DNA of 64,000 nucleotides from Clostridium beijerinckii HUN142 (GCF_000621745.1 NZ_KK211336.1:146876-210875), one strand, 5' to 3'. Positions 32,908 through 42,375 are shown, numbered from the stretch's first letter. Notes: generated by a model not told the origin, from the sequence alone. Numbers and translations are program-made.

Positions 32908-33726
32908 TTAAAATGGATAAACATAAGAAGTGTCAGGAGTGGGATCTTTTTCTATAGTTTCAACAGCTATAACTGGGTCTATTCCATCTTCAGAAGCATT
33001 AATTTTAATTTTGCCTTTTATTTTTACCCACGTACCAGTATCATATGAACTTGAATCACTGCTAGAACATTCAATTCCTGCAACCTGAAGGTCAGCAGCA
33101 CAACACACCATCATAAATCGTGCAATTATAAATTGATTTTCTTTTAAATCTTTATCTCTATATACAAATCCTGAAATTTCTATTTCCTTGCCTTCATATT
33201 TTTTAGGGTTTCCTAAAATCTCATCAAGAGAAGATACAAAGTTATTAATGTTTACTTCTATAATATTATTCACAATATTTAGCTGAATCTTATCTACTTG
33301 ACCTTGCCCATCACTTTCGGATTTTCCACTATACAATTCATATGTTGAGTTAAGGGAAGGCAAGCTGTTATTTGAATTATTGGAAGAGCTGTTAGTAGAT
33401 GATGATTCGTTAAGCTTTCCATTTGCATCAATGCTTTTAGTGGCAGAATTTGCGCTACTACTTTGCATAAAAAGTATCATAATCAGAGGAAAAATGAAAA
33501 TAAAATGATTCTTAATTTTAAATTTTTTTCTATTATTATAAAAGACATCTGAAATCAAAAATAAGGTAATTATGAACATTGAAATCATTCCAAAGATTGC
33601 AAAAGGTATAATTCTTGGATGTACATATGTGAGAATTTCATTACTTACAATAATTTTTAAATAGAATATTGAAAATCCTAATAGTATTAATATTTTTGCA
33701 ACTACTTCCGCATTAATTTTTTTCAT
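32908..33726 (-). CDS. TIGR03943 (DUF1980) family putative permease subunit
   Basis: 272 residues. Three N-terminal hydrophobic segments (ILILLGFSIFYLKIIV, IIPFAIFGMISMFIITLFLI and FIFIFPLIMILFM) precede a Ser/Asn-rich linker. The C-terminal domain has an OB-like pattern with GFVYRDKDLKENQFIIARFMMVCCAADLQVAGIECS, the CCxAD signature of TIGR03943. In Bacillus the homologue YcgQ is in the Zur-type zinc regulon beside permease YcgR. The next minus-strand gene upstream (34298-35908) is exactly such a permease, so the two likely form one metal-linked unit. ATG follows ATGGAG. Confidence 0.8.
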   Translation of the reverse strand: MKKINAEVVAKILILLGFSIFYLKIIVSNEILTYVHPRIIPFAIFGMISMFIITLFLISDVFYNNRKKFKIKNHFIFIFPLIMILFMQSSSANSATKSIDANGKLNESSSTNSSSNNSNNSLPSLNSTYELYSGKSESDGQGQVDKIQLNIVNNIIEVNINNFVSSLDEILGNPKKYEGKEIEISGFVYRDKDLKENQFIIARFMMVCCAADLQVAGIECSSSDSSSYDTGTWVKIKGKIKINASEDGIDPVIAVETIEKDPTPDTSYVYPF

Positions 33727-33806
33727 ATTTTCATCTCCATATCAAATTAAAGAGTATCTTAAGATAAAATATATTGCCTAAGATAAGTTGATATTCTAAA
33801 ATTGCC

Positions 33807-33854
33807 ATATTCTTATATTCTTATATTCTTATATTCTTATATTCTTATATTCTT
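33807..33854. repeat. Six perfect copies of an 8-bp tandem repeat
   Basis: ATATTCTT is repeated six times without a mismatch, 81 bases upstream of the start of the minus-strand TIGR03943 gene, in its probable promoter region. Confidence 0.9.
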
Positions 33855-34008
33855 GGACTTAGACTAATAATTTGGACACATCTTTTATAAATCTATTGAA
33901 TCTAGGTCAATGATCTGTACACAACTTCTATTGAATATATGCTATTATTACTAGAATTCTTTTCATTGCGAATTAATATAATCCATAGAATCATGAATTC
34001 ATTGGTGG

Positions 34009-34305
34009 TTATATATAGATACTCAAACCAAAATATATACCTATACCTTAATCTTTGTGAATTATACAAGAAATTAGATACATGTTTGTGAAAGCGGCAT
34101 TTGAAATTGAGTTGTGATGGTTCTTAGTTGAAGGTTGTTCCATTTTCTGCTTGTCCTAAACTTGCTTTTGGAGCATGCAGAAATGGGTTCAACTTTGCAC
34201 TTAGAACTATCCAGCGAAAATTTCATTAGTCCGTTGTAACAAATTCGTATCTAATTTTGGTTTTGCCACACATAGAGATAATTTCAAATTTGGATATCTA
34301 TAATC
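34009..34305 (+). repeat. Long hairpin element, copy 2
   Basis: Inner inverted ends ATTAGATACATGTTTGT (34073-34089) and ACAAATTCGTATCTAAT (34239-34255) enclose a hairpin from GTTCTTAG to CTTAGAAC (34120-34207). The stem has TTCCATTTTCTGC against GCAGAAATGGG. Further out, ATATATAGATAC and GATATCTATAA form a weaker outer pair. The right end overlaps the stop of the minus-strand permease gene. Confidence 0.75.
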
Positions 34306-35908
34306 TAAGGTTAATAAGAATACTAAATGATACTACAACAATAAAAAATATTAGTTTTATGGCAAATTTTCTTTTAAAGTTTCCAAAAATCATAATTGTA
34401 TTTTTTATATCAAGCATAGGGCCAACAACTAAAAAGCCCATTACAGAGTTAACTGAGAATTGTTTTAAAAATCCCTTAGCAATGAATGCATCTGAGGTTG
34501 AACAAACTGAAAGTATAAAAGACAATAATATCATTGCAATTAGAGGGCTTATATTACCACTCAAAATTGGAATGTTGGTACCGGCAGATATTATATTTTG
34601 AAAAATGCTGGATAAAAATGTACCAATGATCATGAACTTCCCTATATTAAAAAACTCATCGCCAGTGTGAATAAATACTGCCCTGATTTTTTCAAATTTA
34701 TTTCTTGAATAATCATAGTCATCATTACAAAAACCGCACTCGCAACTTAATCCATCATTATCAATACTTAATATATCATCATCTTTCCTAGTTATAAAAT
34801 GCATAATTAAACCAACTAGAATAGAGATTATTATGCCTGCAACAACCCTATAAATTACAACCGCCTTCATACCTTGAAAGGCATATACTGTTGAAATTAT
34901 AGCTATTGGATTTACTATTGGGGCAGATAACATGAAAGTAATACTAGCAGCTATAGGAACTTTTTTCTTTATAAGTCCCTTAACAACAGGAATAGTTCCA
35001 CAATCACATATTGGGAAGAGTAAGCCCGCAAGAGCTGCAATAACACATGACAAAAATATATTTCTTGGAAAAAATTTGATAAATGTATCCTTTGGGATAC
35101 AAATTTGTATTATAGCTGATACAAAACTTCCAACTAAGATAAATGGTATACCTTGAATTAATATGCTAATGAATACAGTATAAAAATTTTTAAACTTGTC
35201 CACATAGAATAAATACCCATTACTATCAGTAATAGATAATGCAGCAAAACACGTAAATGACAATATTAGAAGGCTCATATAAAACATAGTTTTAATTGCA
35301 GAAAAACTATGACTACTAATTTCTCTATATTCATCTTGATGTATTTCTTTAATATTTAATGAAGGCGCATGCTCTAATAAGTTGGCAGTTTCATTAATTC
35401 TTTTTATTTGATTCTGAATATTTAAGAAATCTTTTTTGTCGATATTATTTATATTGTTTAATATTATTGTCTTGCTATTATAAATCTGAGTACTTAACAT
35501 GCTTTTCATATTTCTGAAATAAATGAAGAACTTTTTCGTATCAATCAAGGTTACGATATCGTCAATTCTGCATAGCTTTCTTAAATTTTTATTATTGAAC
35601 AGATTGATTATAGAGTTAGAATTTTTCATACCATTAACTTCAATAAATATTCTATGGGGAGAATATATTTCTAAAATTTTGTTTATATACTTTTCATTAA
35701 TTTCTTCATTAGAAGTATTTTCAATGTTTATAATATTCATATTTCCATTTGAATTTGTAAATTCATTCTTTATTTTGCTTTGTCCAAATTCATCTTGGAT
35801 AACAACAATAGTTTCATTTTGTAAATCGCAATTTTTAATCATAGAATTTATAAAGTTAGTTTTTCCAGACTGTAAGAATCCTAGTATTATTTCTATTTTC
35901 GTTTTCAT
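34298..35908 (-). CDS. Fusion of a CobW-like P-loop domain with a DUF318 permease
   Basis: 536 residues from ATG 35908, which has AAGGAG 6 bases upstream. Residues 1-190 begin with KIEIILGFLQSGKTNFIN, a P-loop of the G3E/CobW type, but the GTPase consensus is degenerate in later motifs. After that come eight or more membrane helices of the DUF318/ArsP-like permease type, with the hallmark FPICDCGTIPVV, MLSAPIVNPIAIISTVYAF, and a soluble loop with CECGFC. The neighbour (32908) is its usual partner family. It probably moves or handles a metal or small molecule; the fusion is unusual. Confidence 0.72.
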   Translation of the reverse strand: MKTKIEIILGFLQSGKTNFINSMIKNCDLQNETIVVIQDEFGQSKIKNEFTNSNGNMNIINIENTSNEEINEKYINKILEIYSPHRIFIEVNGMKNSNSIINLFNNKNLRKLCRIDDIVTLIDTKKFFIYFRNMKSMLSTQIYNSKTIILNNINNIDKKDFLNIQNQIKRINETANLLEHAPSLNIKEIHQDEYREISSHSFSAIKTMFYMSLLILSFTCFAALSITDSNGYLFYVDKFKNFYTVFISILIQGIPFILVGSFVSAIIQICIPKDTFIKFFPRNIFLSCVIAALAGLLFPICDCGTIPVVKGLIKKKVPIAASITFMLSAPIVNPIAIISTVYAFQGMKAVVIYRVVAGIIISILVGLIMHFITRKDDDILSIDNDGLSCECGFCNDDYDYSRNKFEKIRAVFIHTGDEFFNIGKFMIIGTFLSSIFQNIISAGTNIPILSGNISPLIAMILLSFILSVCSTSDAFIAKGFLKQFSVNSVMGFLVVGPMLDIKNTIMIFGNFKRKFAIKLIFFIVVVSFSILINLRL

Positions 35909-35922
35909 ATAAATCTCCTTGT

Positions 35923-35937
35923 TGCAATGTATTTGCA
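35923..35937 (-). promoter_or_regulatory. Perfect 15-bp dyad in front of the fused permease gene
   Basis: TGCAATGTATTTGCA has perfect 5-bp arms (TGCAA/TTGCA). It lies just upstream of the ribosome site of the minus-strand gene, so it may be an operator. The regulator is unknown. Confidence 0.4.
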
Positions 35938-36169
35938 TTTAAATGTATTATATTACCATATATGTAAACAAACAAGAATAATATTGCGATATTTTTTGGC
36001 ATTATTTTTATATTTGAAATTAGTAAGATGAGTGTGAATTTAGTAGAGATTAGATAATAATCTTTCATGGATGCAAATAGAGCTTAATAAAATGATTGAA
36101 AATAGTTAAGCTATATAAATAGAGAAGGAAAGTCGACTCACTTCGTTACTAAGTAATTTCAATTGACCC

Positions 36170-36290
36170 AAGTATAGATTATAATTGGTTTATCTATAAA
36201 GGATTCATCATTGAAAATTTGATTTATACTTTCGGGTAATTATTGTATAAGTCTAAGTTATATATTGTTTATCCATATAGATGAACATAT
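36170..36290. repeat. Fragment of a long hairpin element
   Basis: GTATAAGTCTAAGTTATATATTGTTTATCCATATAG is the reverse complement of the left end of copy 1 (31616-31650), with GGTTTATCTATAAAGG 5' of it. The hairpin core is missing. Confidence 0.5.
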
Positions 36291-36560
36291 TTACAAAGTT
36301 GCTAATACGTTAAGTTTGTATCTTCACTAGAAATCATAAATATATTTGTGAAGAAAACATTTGAAAATGAGCTGTTAAAGGTTCTTAGCTGTAGGTTGTT
36401 CCAGTTTAGCTTGTCAAACTGAAAGTTGGAGCATGCTAAACTGGATACAACCTGCTACTTAGAAGCTTCAGCAATATTTTCATAGCTTTTCGGAACAAAA
36501 TATTTATGATTTCGGTAAGTTACTACATAAATCTAGTTTTAGAGTTGGATATCTATAAAA
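36290..36560 (+). repeat. Long hairpin element, copy 3
   Basis: Inverted ends AAATCATAAATATATTTGT (36331-36349) and ACAAAATATTTATGATTT (36495-36512). The hairpin runs 36371-36472 (GCTG to CAGC) with apical stem CCAGTTTAGC against GCTAAACTGG and loop TTGTCAAACTGAAAGTTGGAGCAT. The 5' arm AGGTTGTTCCA and the 3' flank CAGCAATATTTTCATAG are shared with copies 1 and 2. Confidence 0.75.
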
Positions 36561-36579
36561 TGGAAGGGAGAGGCATGAA

Positions 36580-37263
36580 ATGAAATACGATACGTTGTTA
36601 TTTGATGTTGATAATACATTACTTGATTTCGATGCAAATGAAGAAGAATCGTTTAAGAGTTTAATTAGAGATAAGGGTGAAATATATTCAGAAGAATTGT
36701 ATGAAGTTTATAAAAAAATGAATCAAGGCATGTGGGCTGATATTGAACTCGGTAAGATTAAAGTAGATGAAGTATTAAATACAAGATTCTCTAAGTTAAT
36801 GTCCAAGTATGGAAGAAGTATAGATGGTGGAGAGTGGGAGAAGACCTATAGATCGTATTTAAATCAAGGAGTGCAGTTAATGCCAGATGTCCATGAGGTT
36901 TTAAGTAAACTGCATGAAAAGTATACTTTATATATTATTACTAATGGAATTGCGAAGACACAGTATTCAAGGATAAATGGTGCTGGAATTTCACAATACT
37001 TTAAAGACTGTTTTATATCAGAAGATATAGGCGCTAATAAGCCAGCAATTGAATTTTTTAACTACGTCAAGGATCATATTAAAGGGTTCAATGAGGCAGA
37101 AACCTTAATTATTGGAGATTCCATCACATCAGATATTAAGGGAGGAAATATCGCTGGAATTGACACTTGTTGGCTTTGCAAGGAGGGAACAGTAAATGAA
37201 TCATCAATAGATCCAAACTATGAAATACATTCGTTAAAGGAACTACTTCAAATACTATTATAA
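36580..37263 (+). CDS. HAD-family noncanonical pyrimidine nucleotidase (YjjG-like)
   Basis: 227 residues. HAD motif I is LLFDVDNTLLDFDANEE (nucleophile and acid Asp), motif II is YIITNGIAKTQ, motif III Lys is in GANKPAIEFF, and motif IV is LIIGDSITSDIKGG. The DFDANE tail of motif I and the alpha-helical cap (DKGEIYSEELYEVYKKMNQGMWADIE) match YjjG, which dephosphorylates noncanonical UMP or dUMP analogues and so cleans the pool. Start ATG behind GGAAGGGAGAGG. It stands alone, directly after hairpin element copy 3. Confidence 0.85.
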   Translation: MKYDTLLFDVDNTLLDFDANEEESFKSLIRDKGEIYSEELYEVYKKMNQGMWADIELGKIKVDEVLNTRFSKLMSKYGRSIDGGEWEKTYRSYLNQGVQLMPDVHEVLSKLHEKYTLYIITNGIAKTQYSRINGAGISQYFKDCFISEDIGANKPAIEFFNYVKDHIKGFNEAETLIIGDSITSDIKGGNIAGIDTCWLCKEGTVNESSIDPNYEIHSLKELLQILL

Positions 37264-37512
37264 TAAGAATAATAACTTTGAATTTTATTAATTGGTTTGG
37301 TTTGGGATGATTAAATTAATTTTATAGGTTATAATGCTATTAAAAGTAACTATGATATCTAATAAATAAAAGAATTTGAGTCAATTATTAGGGAAAATAT
37401 ATTTTAGTAAATAAGCAAAAACTAAAAAGAAAATTGAATTTAGTTAAGCATATTTTAGTATTTACTGATAAGGTTACTAAAGAGATATCAATAGTAAAAG
37501 GGAGGAATTAAT

Positions 37513-38514
37513 ATGAAATTAGGAATTGTTGGAGCTGGAATGATAGTAAAAGATTTTCTTTCAATTAGCCATCTTTTAGAAAATGTAGAATTAGAGGCTA
37601 TTTGCGGAACTCCAAGAAGTGAAGATACGTTGAATGAATTAAAAGATAAGTATGGAATTAAAAAGGTTTTTTGTGATTATGATGAATTACTAAATAGTGA
37701 TTTAGATGTAATTTATATCGGTGTACCTAATAACTTACATTTTGAATTTGCTAAAAAAGCATTAGACGCTGATAAAAATGTTATAGTTGAAAAGCCATTT
37801 ACATCAACATATAAGGAATCATTAATTTTAAATGATTTAGCTAGGAAAAAGAAATTATTCTTATTTGAGGCTATAACTAATCAATATTTTCCAAACTATA
37901 AAAAGATAAAAGAGCTACTTCCGACTTTAGGGAATATAAAGATTGTTCAGTGCAATTATTCCCAATACTCTAGCAGATATGACAGCTTTAAAGAGGGAAA
38001 TGTATTACCAGCTTTTGATCCTAAATTCTCTGGTGGGGCATTAATGGATTTAAATATTTATAATATTCATTATGTAGTAGGTTTGTTTGGAAAACCTGAA
38101 AATGTTGAGTACTATCCAAACATTGAGAGAGGAATAGATACATCAGGAGTATTAATCTTAGACTATGGAAAATTTAAATGTGTTTGTGTTGGTGCAAAAG
38201 ATTGTAAAGCACCTATTGCAAATAATATTCAAGGGGATAAAGGCTGCATATATCAAGACACTCCAGCCAATGTCTGTAAGAGATTTGAATTACTTATGAA
38301 TGATGGAACTAGCTCAGAAGTAAATGAAAATAATTATGAGCACCGTATGGTTAATGAATTTATTGAATTCTCGGATATTATCAAAAATAATGATTTGGAA
38401 AGATGTTATAAAATGCTAGACCATAGCTTAATAGTTAGTGAAGTTCAAACAATTGCTAGGCATAAAGGTGGAATAATATTCCCAGTAGATGATTTTACAG
38501 AAACAGAGAGTTAA
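37513..38514 (+). CDS. Gfo/Idh/MocA family oxidoreductase
   Basis: 333 residues. The Rossmann domain starts KLGIVGAGMIVKDFL with the dinucleotide-binding GxGxI/V-type motif, continues through DVIYIGVPNNLHFEFAKKALDADKNVIVEKPFTS, which includes the conserved E-K-P lysine. The C-terminal domain has GALMDLNIYNIHYVVGLFG. Members oxidise or reduce sugars, inositols or related alcohols with NAD(P); the substrate cannot be inferred here because the neighbours are unrelated. ATG follows GGGAGGAATT. It ends with a terminator at 38551. Confidence 0.85.
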   Translation: MKLGIVGAGMIVKDFLSISHLLENVELEAICGTPRSEDTLNELKDKYGIKKVFCDYDELLNSDLDVIYIGVPNNLHFEFAKKALDADKNVIVEKPFTSTYKESLILNDLARKKKLFLFEAITNQYFPNYKKIKELLPTLGNIKIVQCNYSQYSSRYDSFKEGNVLPAFDPKFSGGALMDLNIYNIHYVVGLFGKPENVEYYPNIERGIDTSGVLILDYGKFKCVCVGAKDCKAPIANNIQGDKGCIYQDTPANVCKRFELLMNDGTSSEVNENNYEHRMVNEFIEFSDIIKNNDLERCYKMLDHSLIVSEVQTIARHKGGIIFPVDDFTETES

Positions 38515-38550
38515 TTTGAATTTTGTAATTGGATAGCACAGCAGCTTATG

Positions 38551-38591
38551 TATCAGGCGTACTAATCTTAGATTAATGTATGCCTGATTTT

Positions 38592-38592
<1 letters not shown>
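38551..38592 (+). terminator. Terminator after the oxidoreductase gene
   Basis: ATCAGGCGTACTAATC pairs with GATTAATGTATGCCTGAT (with a small bulge) and continues TTTTTT. It abuts the end of the minus-strand poly-Asn gene. Confidence 0.75.
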
Positions 38593-38873
<281 letters not shown>

Positions 38874-39139
38874 TATCGTACCTACTTGCAAATAGTTTAT
38901 AGTTAATTAGTATGATAATTACTCAAATAATATGAGCATAAGATGTTTCAAAATGAATTTATACATTTTTTGCTGAAATAGTTGTTATAGTATTATATGT
39001 ATAGCAATGTAAGTTATGAATTGAGATAATTTATATTATTGGCATAGGTATGTAATTATTAATCTATAATGCACAAATGAATTATAAATTAATACAATGA
39101 AAGTGAGTTAATTATTTGTAGGAGAATCAATAATATTTT

Positions 39140-39934
39140 ATGGAAGACAATAATAATCAAATGAGTAATAATGATCAGATGAACAATGATGATCAGTTAC
39201 AGATAGCAATTCAGGGGGCAAAAAAAGCAATTCAAGGAGAAAGAGAAGATGAATTGTTTTATGATTATCTTATTAGTGAAGCGCCAACAAATGAAGAGAA
39301 AGAAATAATATCATCTATTAGAGATGATGAACGCAGACATAATATGTTGTTTAGAGGGATCTATGAAGATTTTACAGGTGATATGGATGCTACAATGGAG
39401 GGTGAAGAAGAAAATTTTGAAGTCCCTGAATCATATTTAGAAGGTATTAAAAAAGCTTTATTTGGAGAGTTAGCAGCAGTAGAAAGATATAGAGCTATTA
39501 GGAGAGGACTTCCTGAAGGAGTTTACAGGGATGTATTATTTGATATAATTACAGACGAATTAAAACATGCTTCAAAATACAATTATCTATTTACATTAAA
39601 TAGTATTGGAAATAATTCATCTATGAATAGAAGCTTAATGAGGCAAGAAGATACAGTTGTTACAGAAAATATAGATAACACAAATGATCTTACTCCAGAT
39701 GATTGGGTTAGCTATATTGCTCCACTAGTTAATCGCGCTTTAACAGAATCAAGAGAAGGGATTAACTCTGAGCACTTGTATCAAGAATTTATATTATCAG
39801 GTGTACTTGTTGGCTTAGGAAAGAATCCTGATGAAGCCATGGAACAGGTTGAAGAGTGGCGAAAATCAGGAGCTTCAAAGAAATTAGCTATGAGCAAAAT
39901 GAGCAGATATTTTAATGATTTAGATAACATTTAA
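39140..39934 (+). CDS. Ferritin-like di-iron domain protein (rubrerythrin-like fold)
   Basis: 264 residues. The N-terminus is Asn/Gln/Asp-rich and low-complexity. Four-helix-bundle iron motifs follow: GEREDELFYDYL, then RDDERRHNMLF (E-x-x-R-H), then FGELAAVERYRAI and ITDELKHASKYNYL, together two E-x2-H-type pairs. The C-terminal part (from about 175) is extra. Such proteins bind two irons and act in oxidant defence or iron handling in anaerobes. A stop codon lies directly upstream, so ATG 39140 is the first start, although AGGAG is about 15 bases away. Confidence 0.7.
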   Translation: MEDNNNQMSNNDQMNNDDQLQIAIQGAKKAIQGEREDELFYDYLISEAPTNEEKEIISSIRDDERRHNMLFRGIYEDFTGDMDATMEGEEENFEVPESYLEGIKKALFGELAAVERYRAIRRGLPEGVYRDVLFDIITDELKHASKYNYLFTLNSIGNNSSMNRSLMRQEDTVVTENIDNTNDLTPDDWVSYIAPLVNRALTESREGINSEHLYQEFILSGVLVGLGKNPDEAMEQVEEWRKSGASKKLAMSKMSRYFNDLDNI

Positions 39935-39944
39935 ATATTTTTTA

Positions 39945-39978
39945 ATACCACAACACTCATGAATGTTGTGGTATTTTA
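39945..39978 (+). terminator. Terminator after the ferritin-like gene
   Basis: AATACCACAACA and TGTTGTGGTATT are perfectly inverted around CTCATGAA, then TTATT. Confidence 0.85.
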
Positions 39979-40057
39979 TTAAGAAATATTCATGATAAGT
40001 ACCTATTAAGATTTATATTCATAATATAAATTATTAATAAATTCTTTGGAGAAGGAT

Positions 40058-40435
40058 ATGTTTGATATAAGTCCATACAGAACAATGATGAGAGCATTAG
40101 AAAAAGCTACTGCATATAGAAGAGACGGGATAATTTATATATTTGTGACAGGTGAGATGCCAACGCCATGCGATGAAGTTAAAATAGTTGGTACGTATCC
40201 AGGCAATATTGTGCATATAAAAGATCCAGGTGTAGCAGAACTTTTTATTAAAATGGGTCGTAAGCCTGAAGAAGAAGGGGAGTATTGCATTCCTATAGTG
40301 ATGCCGTTTTTTATTGAGGAAGAGATAGAAGATTCGAATCATGATGAAGTAACAATTTATGTGAATGACAATTTGTATAAAAGGATAGAGATCGAAGAGT
40401 GGAATGAGACATTTGCGAGCGTGACAAAGGAGTAG
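40058..40435 (+). CDS. Conserved-looking protein of unknown function
   Basis: 125 residues from ATG 40058, behind TTGGAGAAGGAT; an in-frame TTG at 40046 sits in the ribosome site. The protein has MFDISPYRTMMRALEKATAYRRDGIIYIFVTGEMPTPCDE, then a beta-rich middle and an acidic C-terminus (EEEIEDSNHDEVTIYVND). No motif, signal peptide or membrane segment is recognised. A hairpin follows at 40516. Function unknown. Confidence 0.6.
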   Translation: MFDISPYRTMMRALEKATAYRRDGIIYIFVTGEMPTPCDEVKIVGTYPGNIVHIKDPGVAELFIKMGRKPEEEGEYCIPIVMPFFIEEEIEDSNHDEVTIYVNDNLYKRIEIEEWNETFASVTKE

Positions 40436-40515
40436 ATGTTATACATTTACTGTATAGCAATTTAGATTTTCATTGTTTTGTAATTATGAAAGAATCTATA
40501 TACCATAATATTCGG

Positions 40516-40556
40516 GTATGTAGCTAGATTTGTGTACAACAAATCTACTACATTCT
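40516..40556 (+). terminator. Hairpin after the 40058 gene
   Basis: ATGTAGCTAGATTTGT pairs with AACAAATCTACTACAT (one bulge) around GTAC, then TCTTTTTTT. Confidence 0.8.
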
Positions 40557-40698
40557 TTTTTTGCTTCATGGTAGATTTGAAATAGTATACTTTAAAATAA
40601 CAAGGGAGGATTCTAAAGGAAATTCCACTCTCAAATTGTCCATAGCAAATCTTCAATTGTTACTAATCAAGATATTATCTTCTTGATTGTATAAGCAC

Positions 40699-40834
40699 AT
40701 TTTTAGGTAAGGGATACGTTGATGGTGTTATTGAAGCAGATGAAGTATTCTTTGCTGAAAGTTTTAAAGGCACAAAACCCTCTAATATGCTAAGACGCTC
40801 TCGTAAAAGAGGAAACAAGTTAAGAAAAAAATAG
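40699..40834 (+). pseudogene. IS1595/ISXO2-like transposase fragment
   Basis: The frame reads FLGKGYVDGVIEADEVFFAES, continues FKG and, after TKPSNM, LRRSRKRGNKLRKK before a TAG at 40832. GxVDGxxEADExFFxESFKG and a following basic RKSRKRG region are typical of the DDE-type ISXO2/IS1595 transposase core. The rest of the gene is lost, so it is a remnant. The sequence that follows (GCCAATGTATG...) resembles the 3' side of the remnants at 54.8 and 56.3 kb. Confidence 0.6.
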
Positions 40835-40961
40835 AAAGCCAATGTATGTATAGCATATGTGGTATTTTGTAAATTATGTTACAATAAGTATTATAAAAAA
40901 ACTAAAATCAAGTAAGCAATAGCAATTAATTAAGAGCATTATTAAAAAAGGAGGTTCGTTA

Positions 40962-41507
40962 ATGAAGATTATTAGTAAAACTAATGGTATTAATTTTGGA
41001 GTTTCAAGTGAATTTAAAAGCGAATATCTTGCACCAATAATACAAAATTTACTGTTTAAAGCAGAAAATGAGTGGGATGATTATAATGAAGTTTATCATT
41101 GTTGTAAATTAATTGAGAATGTAAAAAGCAATGAAAATATAAATATGGACTTTCATATTATGAAGAAAGACGAAAAATGTTTAGGTGTTGCTCTTGTTAG
41201 TGGTGGCATTCTTGATTATAAGATGTTTTTTAAAGAACCTATACATATAAACGAAGAGGATAAAGACATTTTGATATTCAACTATTTTCATATAGCCCAA
41301 GAAGGCAGAGGAAATGGAGAAATGTGGTTGAAGAACATAATACAATATTATAAATCTAAACATTATAAAGCAATTTATTTAAAATCAAGTCATCCCAAGG
41401 TATTTTCTATGTATAATCGTTTGGGTGTAGAAGTAGGAGAATATTCAAGTTATAGTGATAATAATTTATTTCATAGGAAAGGAAAAATATTTAAAATTAC
41501 ACTTTAA
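40962..41507 (+). CDS. GNAT-like acetyltransferase
   Basis: 181 residues. The first 120 residues are not recognised. The C-terminal part has the GNAT pattern: FNYFHIAQEGRGNGEMWLKNIIQYYKSKHYKAIYLKSSHPKVFSMYNRLGVEVG, with the R-G-N-G acetyl-CoA loop (Q-x2-G-x-G/A related) and the late S-x2-N/P-x-A-x2-x-Y-x2-x-G-like region. Acceptor unknown. ATG behind AAAAGGAGG. It lies downstream of transposase debris and may be acquired. Confidence 0.65.
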   Translation: MKIISKTNGINFGVSSEFKSEYLAPIIQNLLFKAENEWDDYNEVYHCCKLIENVKSNENINMDFHIMKKDEKCLGVALVSGGILDYKMFFKEPIHINEEDKDILIFNYFHIAQEGRGNGEMWLKNIIQYYKSKHYKAIYLKSSHPKVFSMYNRLGVEVGEYSSYSDNNLFHRKGKIFKITL

Positions 41508-41572
41508 AGACATATATATAAATATTTCATAATTTTCATATATATTAAGTATTGTAGGTGGGAAATCTCACT

Positions 41573-41628
41573 TATAATTTTTATAGGCTATATTTCAACA
41601 TTATATTAAAGCATAGCCTATTTTTAAG
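41573..41628. terminator. Bidirectional terminator between the acetyltransferase and Crp-like genes
   Basis: AGGCTATATTT pairs with AAAGCATAGCCT around CAACATTATATT. T-rich on both sides. A closely similar hairpin occurs at 54691 and 56195. Confidence 0.6.
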
Positions 41629-41642
41629 ATAATTCTAGCCTT

Positions 41643-42290
41643 TTACTCTACATATTTAATTAAAGCTTCCCTTTCTAGTATTATTACTTTTTTATACTTT
41701 AGTTTAATATATCCAAGTTTGCTGAAGTAGTTTAATATCTTAGTAGTTGTAACTCTATTTAGACCAATGCAAGAAGCGATTTCTTCATGAGAATAGGGAA
41801 TACAGTCTTCACTTATGTTTTTATCTTTATTAGGAACGGCTGTCTGCTGCAACAAAAAATTGGCTACTTTTTCATAGCGGTTATAAAAGTAAGCTTGGTT
41901 AAGCAGACTTGAAAGGTGATTACATGTATTTGAAAGCAACTGAAAAAGAAGAATCATTAATTCTTTTGATTGTGTTAGGTAAGGATATAGATCTTCTAAT
42001 GAACAAGAAATCAATTCAACATCATTAACTGCACTTACTGTAGTAGGCTGTTTTGAACTTTGAATGAAAGAAGATTCTCCAAATATTCTGCCTTTTTCAA
42101 CTATTTCTATTGTAATTTCACTGCCATCTTTTGAAGAAGAATATACTCTTACTCGACCATTTTTTATTAAGTATAAATGGGTTGCGTTGTCATCCTGCAT
42201 ATAAATAATATCATTCTTATGGTATGCTAATGATTTTCCAACTTTTTCAAAATAATAATATAATTCTTCTGGAATTTTTATTTTATCCAA
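41643..42290 (-). CDS. Crp/Fnr family transcriptional regulator
   Basis: About 215 residues. The N-terminal part is a cyclic-nucleotide-binding-type beta-roll (IYMQDDNATHLYLIKNGRVRVYSSSKDGSEITIEIVEKG then RIFGESSF, with the G-x2-x-G-E-x-S-like loop). A long helix follows, then a winged HTH: YSHEEIASCIGLNRVTTTKILNYFSKLGYI. Cys clusters for an Fe-S centre are not visible, so the effector is open. TTG 42290 has AAGG 8 bases upstream and is preferred; a GTG at 42299 is too close. It is divergent to the YitT gene with a palindrome TGTAACATAGATTACA between them. Confidence 0.82.
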   Translation of the reverse strand: MDKIKIPEELYYYFEKVGKSLAYHKNDIIYMQDDNATHLYLIKNGRVRVYSSSKDGSEITIEIVEKGRIFGESSFIQSSKQPTTVSAVNDVELISCSLEDLYPYLTQSKELMILLFQLLSNTCNHLSSLLNQAYFYNRYEKVANFLLQQTAVPNKDKNISEDCIPYSHEEIASCIGLNRVTTTKILNYFSKLGYIKLKYKKVIILEREALIKYVE

Positions 42291-42314
42291 ATTTTTCACC
42301 TTCTTTTATGAGAT

Positions 42315-42330
42315 TGTAACATAGATTACA
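42315..42330. promoter_or_regulatory. Crp/Fnr-type operator between divergent genes
   Basis: TGTAACATAGATTACA is a 5+6+5 dyad (TGTAA/TTACA), resembling FNR or Crp-family sites. It lies 25 bases upstream of the regulator's start and 46 bases before the YitT gene, so autoregulation plus control of the membrane gene is plausible. Confidence 0.5.
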
Positions 42331-42375
42331 TTCTTGTTTCAAGTATTATGGTATTCTGTGTCTTGGGGTGATAAT

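Noticed and set aside
33807..33854. Short CRISPR-like repeat
   Set aside because: Units are 8 bases with no spacers; this is a plain tandem repeat.
34257..35912. Several plus-strand frames opposite the fused permease gene
   Set aside because: They lack ribosome sites and motifs and are explained by the antisense of membrane helices.
35856..36068. 70-codon minus-strand frame overlapping the start of the permease gene
   Set aside because: It overlaps the well-supported start and ribosome site of the real gene in another frame.
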